Notes under the pieces: generated by a model | The model's input: the letters and a program-made list of their open reading frames with translations, nothing else | Databases searched by the model: none | What the model was told of the DNA's origin: nothing | Program-made: the position numbers and the translations under genes | Part shown: positions 33,957 to 46,290 of the stretch, one piece after another | Numbering within the stretch: position 1 is the stretch's first letter | Layout of the letters: the number at the start of each line of letters is the position of its first letter | Assembly (NCBI RefSeq): GCF_020882245.1 | Contig: NC_083598.1 | Location: forward strand, 36,741,858 to 36,805,857 | Direction: 5' to 3' | DNA length: 64,000 nucleotides | Origin: Rhopalosiphum padi | Lineage: Eukaryota > Arthropoda > Insecta > Hemiptera > Aphididae

Positions 33957-36132
33957 TTAAAATCTGATGTTGGATGCTATGACATTGGAGACTGCACCAC
34001 TAGAAATAACACCAGAACGGAATTCTTCTTGTGCTTTAGCAAAACTGGCGCCCGAGCTACGATAAATTCTATGAATCTAAAAAAATTAAATTATAAAAAT
34101 TAGGTAATAGTGTAATGATTAATATGATTAATGACTATAGTGGTGTTATTTTATTTTTTACTTTGGTCAACAATAGGAAGTCCATAGTTGCACCAAGAGA
34201 AAAAGCAATTCCCATTAATGTCACCAGAGTGCCTAAAAATGGATGAGAGTTCTCGTAAAGTCTGACAGCCATAAACAATCCACTGTAAAATCAAAAATAC
34301 AAATTAAAAAAATGTTACAATAATACAGTTTATTAAATATTAAAAATAATTACCAATAACCCGATTCATACGTGCCCAATGCTTGAACAACTGCTATAAC
34401 AAACTGGATACAAAACACAAAGAAGTAAAGCATGAAGTTGAAAGAACTGTCATCACTATAAGAAAAATGAAATAATAATTAAATGTATAAAAATCTAGAA
34501 CTTTTTAATATTTACCGAAAAGCTTTATATCCTGGGCGGAACCAAAATAAAAATGAAAGTGGTACTAATATTCCAGCATAAACAATTGAAAAAATAAAAG
34601 TAGCTATCGCTCCAGTTAAGAAAAGTAACAAGGTACCAATCAATATATTGCATGCTAGCAAACCAGTATGGTCTATAAAATAAACATTTGTTATTAACTC
34701 AAGTTATTTGCAAGTAAATTAGTATATATATTTTATTTTCAATATCTTACATAACCATAAATAGTATAGTTGTCTGACGACATGTTGAAAATCTGGTGGA
34801 ATTTCTACACTTATGTCCAAATAAAAACATGGTTGATAGCAAAACCCTTTAGGTAATGGTGGCCAATTGTTTTGACGGACTAGAAAAATTCATAAAAAAA
34901 TATTTTTCATTAATTTTTATACAAACATTTATGTTAAAATAACAAATACCATTTATTGAAGCGGTACGCAATTCCTCTTCTCTTTTATCTAATTCAGCTT
35001 GTCTTCGATCAAGTTCAGCTTTTCTAGCCTAATTAAATTATGATACAAATAAGCAAAAATTTTACAAAGAAATTAGTAAAAAACAAAGTATTTACCAATA
35101 AATCAGCTGATACATCACCGGGATTTCTTCCATAAGCAGGAGCAACTTGTGGAGTAACTGGATACTCTTGTGTTGGTGACATTACAGCTGGCATAGAATT
35201 CAGTGGTGGATTGGCTGCACCTCTTACAGGAGGTTTCTGTAATAAAATATACATGTAATGTAATAGTAGTCTAATTTAATTTACTTTTATGATATGAATA
35301 AACATTTTTTTTAGATTTTGCTATAAGTATAAATTATAAATATATATTACATATTATAAGAATTAATATTAAGACAAATCACATAAAACTACTAAAACTA
35401 AAGAATAATGACTACATAAAATATCAATAGTAATAATAAAGTACAATAATAGCTATAATAATGTTACCGCATTGTTAACAACATTTTGATCCTTTCCAAA
35501 TGGATTGAAGTCTTCAATTAAAGACTGTACTTTATTATTTGTTAGTTCTTTGACTGAAGGGTCCTAAAAAAATAATTAAAACACAATTTTTCCCTTATAC
35601 TAAAACATATACTTATTAAGTTACATTTTTGTACATTATCACTTAAATTATTTATAAAATGTATGACTATTAATATCAAGAATAACAATAATTGCTTTGT
35701 AATCTATATATTACCTACCCGTACCTACCTAATGTAAGTTAAATTATTAAGTAGAATAAGTAGATGTATACATATCATTAATAAAGAACAAACTAGGAGC
35801 AAGTCAAAAATTCTTAATATTACTTTTTCCCCAAGGTACCTAGTGTTAAAATATAAAATAATATTTGAATCCCATAGTTCATGAACATATGTGATAAAAC
35901 ATATTTGACCAATACATTTATATGTAATTATATAAAAAAAAAATTACATTGTAGTTGTTTATTAAGTAAACTAGATGTGATCGTATTTTAAAAAACAAAT
36001 TATTTATTTAAAATAAAATAGAACCCACAACTTTTATTTAAATTTGAATAAAAAAACATAAAAAATTACCTGAAAAGGATGACCCACAGAAGGGGTGGGA
36101 TCACCAAAAGGATTTTCGTCTGGTTCAGCCAT
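33957..36132 (-). CDS. SCAMP: Secretory carrier-associated membrane protein
   Basis: Nine minus-strand exons (36132-36070, 35563-35468, 35236-35096, 35028-34950, 34879-34751, 34672-34516, 34455-34354, 34282-34162, 34076-33957) give 335 residues. The cytosolic N-terminus has two NPF motifs (residues 7-9 and 41-43), known to bind EH-domain endocytic proteins. A coiled-coil segment ARKAELDRRQAELDKREEEL follows (about 101-120), then the family signature RQNNWPPLP and four membrane spans between about 158 and 290. The segment FWFRPGYKAFR between spans 2 and 3 corresponds to the SCAMP E-peptide, which acts in membrane fusion. The tail carries SSGASFAKAQEEFRSGV, close to the mammalian SGASFQQAQEEF. 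Role: recycling and exocytic vesicle traffic. The insect gene corresponds to the single fly Scamp; orthology to one vertebrate SCAMP number is not resolved. Confidence 0.95.
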
Positions 36133-36923
36133 AGTTAATAGTTATGTAATATGTAAAATGCTATGAGCGGGGCGACACGAGCTTGTTATATTTTCGTTAC
36201 TGTTAAGTATTATACAAAACAGTGACTGTGACTACAACTTGACTTCACTTCAAGAATAACATGGTCAAACGTTTACCAAAATGACAAACCCAAACACTAA
36301 AACAAATGATTAGTTAACGGCAGTCTAATTATCATATAATATTTCTATGTGAGTATACGAATGACGACTGCCGAAGTGCCGAACGCCAAAGTGCTAATTA
36401 TTATGTTAATCGACGAAAGATTATAAAATGACGGAAAAAAATTCACAGAATATGTGACGTACGCTATCAATAAATGGAAAAAAAACTATGTTACAGTGTG
36501 TGAACGAGATAAATGTATTGCTAACAATAATATTAATTTAATAATAACTGTCTAACAATTACACGATTACTGTGAATAAACGCAGAAAACAGTCCAAAAT
36601 AAGATAATTATGCAATTACTTTTATTTGCACAAGTGTAATATTTTTAAGATTTGTCATTTTGCATTTTAAAGTTTAAATAAATCTTGGATAATTCCAGAA
36701 TTAAAGTAATAAAATGTTGGACTTCCTGTTGACTGATAACGAGTCTTCCATCTATCATAGAGATTAGAGATTATCAATTATCTTATCATTTAACTTTTAT
36801 GATATCAGACACGTTTTGGTTATTTTGGCATGTTATTCTTATTTACTTGTTTAATGTTAATTATTTGAAATTTTGAATTGCGTTTATTAATTAATTATTA
36901 AATAAGACCAATATAGTATTAAA
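36133..36923. promoter_or_regulatory. Shared upstream region of SCAMP and IMP3
   Basis: Only 791 bp separate the divergent start codons of SCAMP (-) and IMP3 (+), so both promoters must lie here unless 5'UTR introns exist. The first 300 bases next to SCAMP contain several CG dinucleotides (GAGCGGGGCGACACGAG). No clear TATA/initiator arrangement was picked out. Confidence 0.5.
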
Positions 36924-39900
36924 ATGGTTAGAAAATTAAAATTCCACGAACAAAAATTATTGAAGAAAGTTGACTTCATATCATGGGAACTGGACAACAA
37001 TTTACATGAATTAAAAATCATGAAGAAATACATGATTCAAAAACGAGAACATTACACTTTGTAAGCTAATGATCTATCAAATTAAGAACAATTTATTCTA
37101 TCCTTGGTATGTTTTAGGTATAATAAGTTATCAAGAGAAATAAGGACTCTAGCAGAAAAGATTAAAAGTTTAGAGCCTAAAGATCCATTTCGAAATGAAC
37201 GAGGTGCTCAGCTATTAGAAAAATTGTAAGATTAAATATCTGATATATTCTCTATTCTTGAATATTGAAATGATATACAAATTTTTAATGTAAAAAAATG
37301 TAGGAATTTTTCATTTAAAACTAAAAATAAAAGTTATTATTACTTATTAGCAATTTGATTGAAAAATTTAAGTACAAACATAAATTTAATTCAACTGGAG
37401 TTACTTCATTTTGTTTAATGTATTTAAAGCCGATATCTTATTGCTAATTTTAAATTTTGTTAAATTAATTGTATAGTAGTATCTCAATGATCTGTCATTC
37501 ACTGGGCATAAGGGTAAAAATAATTATTATACCAAAATCAAATTTTATTATTTTTAAATTTAACATATAAACTCGATAACTGTATAGATTTCTATACTAT
37601 TTTAAATTAAATTGTGATTAAATGAAATGAATAATTTTTCCATTGCATATTTCTTTTATTATCTATTATAACCACACGTCGACACTTTCTTATCTAAATT
37701 TATAACTATTTGAGAAATATTTAATATTTCTTAGTATGTGTTTAAGTTAATATTTTATCTAAATCTGATTTGAATTGAAAAAGGTGGGAAAGTGGGTACT
37801 ACTCTGCTGTATTTAAATTCAATAATTTATGATTGCATACAAAAAACAAGTGTAGGTGGAGATAGTCTGTCAGCCTATATCATTAAGTATATTTCAATAT
37901 TTGTTTTTTTGATACAGTTATTATTCATTTATTTTATTTTTATTATTAATTTAAGCAAATTAAATTTTTTCAATAATTTTCCATTTATCATTTATTATAT
38001 TATAATGTTATTCACTTTGAAAACAATACTAATTAACCAGTGAAAAACAGTTTGAATAAGTTAATGATATAAATAGGTAATATATTAAAATTAATCTATA
38101 TATTTTGAAAAATATTATTGTGTAAATTTTATTATGTATGTAAGAGTTTGAAGTCCTCTGTGAATTATGTTTTTAAGTTATAACTAAATAATGAACATCA
38201 TCATCATTTAATTATATAGTTTCAACCAAATATGAATTTCAAATGTCTATAAATAAAAACTAGTAGAGTACTTAAAAGGACGTCATACCCGCATATGTTG
38301 TCTCTGCCTTACGAATGTAAGACATACCAAATTTACGTTCAGCAGATTTAATTTTATGCTGTTAGCTTTAATATTAGAGTCAATTTACCTATTTTAAAAG
38401 TTAAAGGTAATAATATTATCTAGGGCATCTCAAAGGCTTTTGTTTATATTAAGCATAAAATTGAATCTGCTGAACACAAATTTGCTATGTTTACGTTCAT
38501 AAGACAGAGACAACATATGCAGGTATGACATCCTCTTAAGAGTTATGTGGAATATTATATTACATTTTTAACCTTGTCTTTAAAAATTGAACATTATATA
38601 AATTATTTATTGTTAGTAACTTTTCTTGATTTTTACAAGCTTGAACTTCAAATGCATATAAAAAACATTAAATATTGTGCTTATATATTTTTGATATTTT
38701 TGTACAGTTATAAATGCAACTTATGTAGGAAATTGTAATAAGTTCAAAAATTTGATCTGAAAAATAATTTTTATTAAAATTTCTAAAAATAAGTTTTATT
38801 TACTGATATATAGTTTAAAAATTCATAAAAAAGCTTGTTTTTTTCTCAAATTTTCAAATCTTAAGTAAGAATATTAAAAATGTTATTTTTAACTATAAAA
38901 TAATTTGCTAATTATCTAACTTATTAATAATAATAAAAAATTTTTATGGATTTATGCTCAACTTTTTTTTTAAAATTTATTTCATTAACAACTTAAGAGA
39001 ACTTTATATTACATTTTTTAGGTTTTTGACCAAGCAACATTTTTTTATAGTCAATTAAAAAAATTGTAAATGTCTATTAATAGTTTAATAATTGTTGAAA
39101 TATTTTGAAACATTAATTTTTTCCCTATATAAGTACTTTGAATTTTTACTTTTTACTTTTGAAAGTATCAACTAAATCCAATTTACAACTATAAACCATC
39201 TCTTGAGTTGAAAATTTAACATTTTTATTATCGCAAAAAAAAAATATCCATTATATTTTTAAATAAGTATTTTATTTTAGATACATGATGGGATTAATAA
39301 CAACAAAACGGAACTTTGAACTTTGTTCAAAGATAACTGCATCATGTTTTTGTAGACGTCGATTACCTGTTATAATGGTTCGGTCTAAAATGGTTCAAAC
39401 ACTGAAATCTGCTATCACCTATATAGAACAAGGTCATGTTCGAGTTGGTCCACAGTTAATAAAAGATCCAGCATTCTTAGTATCGAGGTATGTCAAATAT
39501 GTTGTATAAATTTTTTTTTTTTGGGGGGGGGGGTGGATAACCTTATTGTAAGACTAATAGATCAGTTAGTCTAATATGTAAATATTTTAAAATATCCTAA
39601 ATTTTAAAAAATACCCGAGAAAATTAAGTTGTATATTATATAAATAATATATACCTAATATACTATTCATCTATATTTCAATAATTATTATACTTTAAAC
39701 TTACCTTTTCTCTCTGAACATAATACTCAAATTATCTGCCCTTACTTATATAATTAAACTAAAAATAATTATAATTAATGTTGCACAATGATATGATATA
39801 ATTATTGGATTAATATATTCGTATACATTGTTATATATCAACACATACATATACATCACATTAGTGATCACTGATCACAGTATCAAACAAATATTTATAA

Positions 39901-40717
39901 CAGATAAAATAACAAGATGTATAAACGATTTATCTAATGTTGATTTATTTTTGTATTCATGTTATTAATCCTTAATATAATTTTACTTTGTACTACTAGC
40001 CTTGAGTCGTTTAAATTATAAATAAATAAAGATAAATATTTCTCAAAGACCAAAATATTAATTTTCAAGCAACCAAAGTCAACCGTATCATTTTCTGGCG
40101 TCACAAGTGATGTATTATGGAAGTATTTTGTTTCTTAAATTAACATGTCATATTGATACAATATATTAATACCTATGACATTAATATTTTGTTTTTGGTC
40201 TAAGATTTCAACAAATTAAAACAATATTTATATCAAAAAATGTATTGTTGTGTGACTTTAAAATATATAATCCTAGACATTAATCCAATATTAAAGTAAT
40301 GGCAGTAATGCATACATATTTTTTTATATTATATCTATTGTAAACTGTAGTATTATAGTATTGTTTACTCAAATATGATAATGTGACCTATATTTAAAAA
40401 AATATGGGGTTACATCGATATCTTGTGTTTTCCGGGTCTAACCTGTTATAATACTAAAAAATCAATTAATAATTTATAAGTTGTGTTTAAAAACATTATA
40501 ATTTAAAAAAAACAAACTTGAATTTTATAACTCAATATAATTAACAACATTTTATTAAATTTAAAACGAAAGTTTAAACAAAATAAAAATATTTAACACT
40601 GTATAATATAATATTTTCAGACCTTTAGAAGATTTTGTGACATGGGTGGATAATTCAGCTATCAAAAAACGTGTTCTTGAATATAATGACCTAAGAGATG
40701 ATTTTGAGATAATGTAA
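36924..40717 (+). CDS. IMP3: U3 small nucleolar ribonucleoprotein IMP3
   Basis: Four exons (36924-37060, 37118-37225, 39281-39487, 40621-40717) encode 182 residues, close to the 184 of human IMP3, and start with the almost invariant MVRKLKFHEQKLLKKVDF. Conserved blocks are WELDNNLHELKIMKKY, YNKLSREIRTLAEKI, LEKLYMMGLITTK, an S4 RNA-binding domain (about residues 104-150, CRRRLPVIMVRSKMVQTLKS then EQGHVRVGPQLIKDPAFLV), and the ending RPLEDFVTWVDNSAIKK, VLEYNDLRDDFE. IMP3 is known to pair U3 snoRNA with pre-18S rRNA in the small-subunit processome in the nucleolus. Introns 2 (2.1 kb) and 3 (1.1 kb) are long and hold repeats. Confidence 0.96.
37788..37905. repeat. Probable dispersed aphid-type repeat in IMP3 intron 2
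   Basis: The stretch containing GTACTACTCTGCTGTATTT, a CATACAAAAAACAAG block and GGTGGAGATAGTCTGTCAGC resembles a repeat that I recall as common in aphid genomes. There is no second copy in this window, so the call rests on recall only. Confidence 0.35.
38276..38535. mobile_element. MITE with TTAA flanks (260 bp) in IMP3 intron 2
   Basis: Arms of about 85 bp are inverted copies of each other: left AAGGACGTCATACCCGCATA, right on the opposite strand GAGGATGTCATACCTGCATA. TTAA lies on both sides (38272-38275 and 38536-38539). TTAA duplications are typical of piggyBac-like and some other DNA transposons. The arms include a shared ATGTTGTCTCTG and TTCAGCAGATT motif. Confidence 0.75.
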
Positions 40718-40797
40718 CATAATAGTTAGTAATTTACTTTAATTATAACTGATAAGTTGCTCTTTTAAATTTTTATACATGCATATTTTGTTAGTTA
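40718..40797. other. IMP3 3' region
   Basis: Short AT-rich 3' flank. An AATAAA at about 40801-40806 just beyond it is the likely poly(A) signal of IMP3. Confidence 0.5.
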
Positions 40798-42640
40798 TTA
40801 TAAATAAACCGTGTTTACATTTAACCATTTTGTTTTGAACTGCCATTCAACATATTATTATTTGAATATCTTAGTGTTGAGTTTAGGTGTGAAATTTGAA
40901 CTCGTAATTTATTAGATTGCTTAAAAAATAAAAATAAATAAATATTAGATAAAGTTTAGTTGAACATTTTAGTATAGTTTTTTTTAAATAAATTTAAAGG
41001 TTTTTGTTATAGTTCATATGGGTTCAATTATTTCTAGTTACTTATAGTTTTAATTTGTATATTGATAAATAACTATTTTTCATTTTTTTTTAATTATTGA
41101 AAATTAAATTTTATCACGTTTAGTGCCAAGATTGATAGTTTAGTTTGTTAATCACTGTTTTCTTGAAAACGATATTTCTATAAATATATTTTTATTTTAT
41201 TTTATTTTATTCTATTTTATATTAATTGCACAATAATACTTTAATAAAAATATATTTAATAAATATAAAATAAGAAAAAATAATTTCATAATACAAATTA
41301 TGCATATTTAATTTCAAAATCCATACCATATTACATCACACATTCAGATATCAAATTTATCTTAAAACTAAATTCTTAGTCAATACTAGTTAATGTGTTA
41401 ATTGGACTAATTAGTGATGTGATAACTGCACAGTCATTATGATATTCCCTGATTTTGACAATATATTATGCAAAGTTAAACCCTAACTTTGACCATATTA
41501 TACCATTTCCTCGTCAAATAATTTAAACTACTTTAGTTTTTTACCTCATTTAATACATATTTATGATAATTAGTTTTAGTAATTTAATGTTTTTACTAAT
41601 TACATATTTTCCTAATGTCATTTTTAAATATTACTCTTATTTATTAATTACTGCACAATATGCTTTTATCAAATCATACATTATGTAGACTACACTGCGC
41701 AAATAGTAGTACAACTCTCACATAACTATTAAAAATAATTTTAATTGTACAATATCTTAAATTACAAATATTATTACAATATCTTTAGTAAAAACTGATT
41801 TTTCATTCATTAAATTTGTGATTACTTAAATTATTTTGATAAGCTAAGTTTTTAGATTAAATAATCTGTACATTGCCATAGTTAACAAGATAATATTTAG
41901 TTTGATTTAGGTATGTGTTTTAAGTAAAAGTAAATAATATTTTTGTACTGCTTATTATATAATAATTATCATACTTCTGTTCGATTAAATTATGAAAATA
42001 TACAAATATTACCAGTCAAAATTATAATGTGTAGTATTTACTAAATTTACGGGAAATATTAAATCTATTTTAAGTAAGGTAATTTAATCAAATAGTCAAA
42101 ATATATTTTTCTAATTAATGTTATAATGCCTATGTCCCATTAACTATGTCCAAACTTTATAAATAATGTGTCAATATCCTGCCAGAGTAAAATATTATTG
42201 AGTTTCCAAAAACAATGAGCAAAGTGTATAACATAGCCTGTTATATAAATATTTATGTCTAATAATTAAATAATTGTTTATAAATACTTGAATTTCCAAA
42301 TAGTTTTATATAGATCTGTAAGAGTTGAATGTATATGAACACATCTTTTGCAATCATATATTGTTTCACTAACTGCATTTATATTCAACATATTTTTGAC
42401 CAACATACTGTTAATAAATAATTTTTAATTATTAATTTATAGGTATAAACATTTTAGTAATTTTAGATAAATATAGAATTTCAGGATATTATGTAATATA
42501 TTATGCATTAAACTATTTTATTTTTTAATAATGAAAAAACAATCATGTTCTCATAGACCATATAATTATTTTGTTCTTATAATCTTGTGCTGCTACTTTA
42601 AAACCAATCATATCTAAATTAAAATAAAACTATTTCATTT
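40798..42640. repeat. Tandem segmental duplication, copy A
   Basis: Non-coding block whose first about 500 bp (TTTACATTTAACCATTTTG, then GTGTGAAATTTGAACTCG, AAATAAATTTAAAGG, GGGTTCA) and last about 350 bp (ACTTGAATTTCCAAATAG, then GAACACATCTTTTGCAAT, AACATACTGTTAATAAATAA) recur in the same order and orientation in copy B. The first AATAAA of copy A overlaps the IMP3 poly(A) region. Confidence 0.75.
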
Positions 42641-42779
42641 TTAAAGGATTGTGATTTAAGATTATAAATTTATAACCTAATTTAGGTTCCACATAATCCT
42701 ATACTGAACAGTCTGAACATATAAAATATAACTTAGAAAACTACTACAATTTAATATAATTTTAAAATATTTATATTTA

Positions 42780-43750
42780 TTAAGATTTAAATAAATAAAC
42801 ATGTTTCCATTTAACCATTTGGTTTCAACTTGTTACTCAAAATATGTTATTTAAATATTATTGTGTTGAGTTCATGTGTGAAATTCAAACTCGTAATTTA
42901 TTAGTGCTTAAAAATAAAAAAAAATAAAATAGTTTTAGATAAGGTTTAGCTTAACATTAGGGTATTTTTTTCTTAAATAAATTTAAAGGTTTTTTATACA
43001 GTTCATTTGGGTTCATTTCTAGATATTTATAAGTTACCATAATGTATAAATTGATAAATATTAAATAACTAATTTTTTAAGGTTTAATTATTGAAAATTA
43101 AATTTTTTCACGTTTACTATTTAGTGTTGAGATTGATAGTCTTACTAAATAATCTCTTTGTACTTCCACCTAATATTGATAACGGTTTTAATATATAAAT
43201 ATTTAATCTATTTTATGTCATTTACACAATTATACATTAGTAAAAATATCTAACTAATATAAAATAGAGTACAAAAAATGTTGATTATTATATTAATTAT
43301 TTCTATTTATTCAATATCAATTATTTCAAATAATAATTACACACTACAATAAATGGATATTTAATTTACATTCTTAATAAAAATGCTCATATTTGTATTT
43401 TAACTTATGTCTAATAACTGATTTTAAGTACTTGAGTTTCCAGATGGTTTTATAAAGATATATAAGAGTAGTTGAATGTTTATGAGCACATCTTTCGCAA
43501 TAATGTCTTTCTTCATTAGCTTCATTTATTTTTAACATATTCTTGAGCAACATACTGTTTATGAATAATTTTTAATTATTAACTTGTAGGTACAACAACT
43601 TGGGTAATTTTAGATAGTTAGATAGTTATGTTCAAAATATTATGTAATATTCTGTCCATTAAACTATTTTAGTTTTTTTGTAATACAAAACAATTATACG
43701 TAAGATTAATCTATGTTCATACTTCATAATATAATCTTGTGCTATTACTT
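42780..43750. repeat. Tandem segmental duplication, copy B
   Basis: A diverged second copy of 40798-42640 (TTTCCATTTAACCATTTGG, GTGTGAAATTCAAACTCG, later ACTTGAGTTTCCAGATGG, GAGCACATCTTTCGCAAT, AACATACTGTTTATGAATAA). The middle portion is about 0.8 kb shorter than in copy A. Neither copy is coding. Confidence 0.72.
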
Positions 43751-43776
43751 TCATACTCATCTAAATTATAATATAA

Positions 43777-44040
43777 TAAAGCTGACGAGTTTGTTTGTTT
43801 ATTGTTTTTTCGTTTTTACACGCTATTACCTAAAACTACCTGTCAGATTAAAAAGTTATTTTTGCATTTGATAACCCAATTCTTGAAGAGAGTCATAAGC
43901 GCTAGTACCCTTAGGAGCCATGCAAAAAGAAAAATGTCAGAAAGAATGTTATGCGAATACGTAGTAATAGCGCTGGCAGTTGTTGCAATGCGTAGTGGGT
44001 CGGATATCGACAATGTTCATATTGTCAATTAATGATGAAA
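43777..44040. repeat. Possible dispersed repeat fragment
   Basis: Begins GCTGACGAGTTTGTTTGTTT, a string I associate with dispersed insect repeats. A 76-codon open frame here has no recognised domain. It lies between the tandem duplication and the transposon at 44323. Weak call. Confidence 0.3.
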
Positions 44041-44322
44041 TAAGTTTTAGAGAAAATTAGAAAATAAGACTAAAAATATTGTTTGTAAAGAAGTAATCTA
44101 AATTTTTTATAAATAGAATCCGATTTCTTTTAAATTAAACGGTGTATGTAACTGCGGGGCACAGGCGCACAGCAATTATATGTATTATATTATAGAAGTG
44201 ATATTGACGATATTGTTTTTATAATTCATACACCCAGTAAGTTTTTAATAACGAATCAAATAAAATTTCAATTTTATGTGATATGTAATTTTATTACGGG
44301 TAACGAAGTTTATAAGGACAGT

Positions 44323-45076
44323 CCGGTGTTGTACGATTGAGAACGTTTTACCTTTTTAGCAACACGATTGAGAACGATGTCGGCAGATCAAAGAAACAAT
44401 ATTTTGTACCTTGAAATCAAACGATTGAGAGCGATTTTTCTAGCGACGTTGCCATTTATCTTAACTTTTAGTAATAATATTTAGGGCTGGGATTTTGATG
44501 CAAAAGCATCTCTTTTTGGTGTTTGGACACATGCAGTAATTTCTGTTTTAAAGGAGACCCAAACACAAACCGTGGCAGTAATCAACTCCATTGAAAATAA
44601 TATTACAAAAACCACGACCAGCAAAGATTATAATCGTATTGTTTCAACAATTAATTTATATAAAGAGTTTGAACAAAATAAGGACATTATAAGGTATTTA
44701 AAATTAACCGGAAATAAGTACTTGGGAAAAAAAATTAAATTGTGTATATACTGGCAAATAAATATTGATTTTTTAAATTTTTAATCTTAAGCTGACAAAT
44801 AAAATAGGTATATAAATATATTGTAAATAAATATTAATTTTTAAAATTTTTAATCTTAAGCTGACAAATATGTTGTATATAAATATAGATTCCAGGTAAG
44901 TTTATTTTGTAACTAAAATATAGTGATTGATATCTTATATATATTGTATTTTTATTATTTTTATTTTTAATTAATGTGACAACGTTGCATAAAAGTTAGC
45001 AGGTAAGAACGTTCTCAATCGTGCTATTAAAAAAGGTACGGCCGATAAGGACCGTTCTCAATCGTGTTCTACCCGG
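44323..45076. mobile_element. 754-bp TIR element with ACGATTGAGAACG subterminal repeats
   Basis: The left end is CCGGTGTTGTACGATTGAG and the right end, on the opposite strand, CCGGGTAGAACACGATTGAG. A 5-bp direct repeat ACAGT flanks it (44318-44322, 45077-45081). The motif ACGATTGAGAACG or a close variant occurs at least twice near each end (about 44333, 44366 and 44430; 45010 and 45055). The interior has one 70-codon open frame (44572-44784) without a recognised domain. The superfamily is uncertain: a 5-bp duplication does not fit hAT, while repeated subterminal motifs occur in Mutator-like elements. Confidence 0.7.
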
Positions 45077-45081
45077 ACAGT

Positions 45082-46129
45082 CATACTACTCATACTCATA
45101 CATAAAAAAAAACTTCTTTATTTTTAAAGGTATACATGGATTCAGAATTGTAATATAAGATTGTAACCTACTTAATATTCCATATTATCCTAAACACTGA
45201 CAAAAGATTTGCATTGGATGAATTATGTTCTGTCGACAATTGGCTCATACTCGGGTAGTCCGGTTAAACTTGGGTATCTGTTAGAGATCGAAAATAATGT
45301 CTTTTAAAGTTTTAATTTGTCTATTTGAAATCATCAATATCAAATAAAATCATTGATTGAAACAAAATTACATCATTCAAATTAGTAATTTAATAAAGTA
45401 TAGTGAGTCCGTTACATGATGTAGGTATTCACAATTTTTTAATATTTTTAGTAGTCTTTATTCGTTTAATTTTTTTTCATTGTAGTTTTTTTTCTCTAGA
45501 CAATTACTTTAAGCAATGATTTAAATATTTAGTCGTTTACTGTTTACTGTTCAATGGTTACTTTTAACTTATTTTAGAGAAGGGTGAACTGGGTAACTGA
45601 AGAATGACCAAGATTCAGGATTCAGGAATAAGTTAAAATGAAGTTACAGTCACAAATTCACAATTCACAACTCGCTGTGTCCAATAATATATTATTTTCT
45701 GATTGGCTTATTAAAACACGGTAGTAAAAGTCTTATAATACCTACCAAAACGTAACCACGATGGCCATGAATATAAATTCTATTTTTGACCATGGTATAG
45801 AGTATATAGAAAAATATTATTTTTGTATACTTGTAGATTCTGTTTTAACCACGGTGTAATATATAATATACTTTTAAACTATTTACATGTTAGTGATTAC
45901 TGACTAGGAAATTAATATTTATTTATTTTAATATTAAATGGATTTGGTCCTAATTATAAATACATTATGAGTATATTAAATACATAACATTTTTAAATAT
46001 ATAATTAATTTAACAGAACAAAAATTAGTCATATTTAACGTATAAAAGTAGATATATCAATATTTACCTAACCTTTTTGGTGGTCCTGACCAGCAATTTT
46101 AATAATATCTTTTTTATGAGTGCATGAGC
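45082..46129. other. Intergenic, no gene seen
   Basis: AT-rich with no coding exon or clear repeat recognised. Confidence 0.45.
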
Positions 46130-46290
46130 ACCATACACACCCACCACACCGGATACTGCGAGCGACAACTGGGCCAATTTCATTCAACGAAATACTTCAG
46201 TGTTGCTTATTATTTGGATCCGTGTGATTAACACTTTCTAGTTGTATTAAGACAACTACGCAGGTTAACGAATTCAACAGCGAATAAGGT
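46130..46290 (+). promoter_or_regulatory. Possible transcription start and non-coding first exon
   Basis: A GC-richer island (CCACCACACCGGATACTGCG) contains the arthropod initiator-like TTCAGTGTT at about 46196. It is followed by a good donor, AATAAG/GTAAGA, at about 46289. It might be a 5'UTR exon of CMTR2, 2 kb downstream, or of a non-coding RNA. No open frame supports coding. Confidence 0.25.

Noticed and set aside
43802..44032. 76-codon open frame in the putative dispersed repeat
   Set aside because: No recognised domain; lies in repeat-like sequence.
44572..44784. 70-codon open frame inside the TIR element
   Set aside because: No transposase motif; too short and lysine/asparagine-rich from AT composition.
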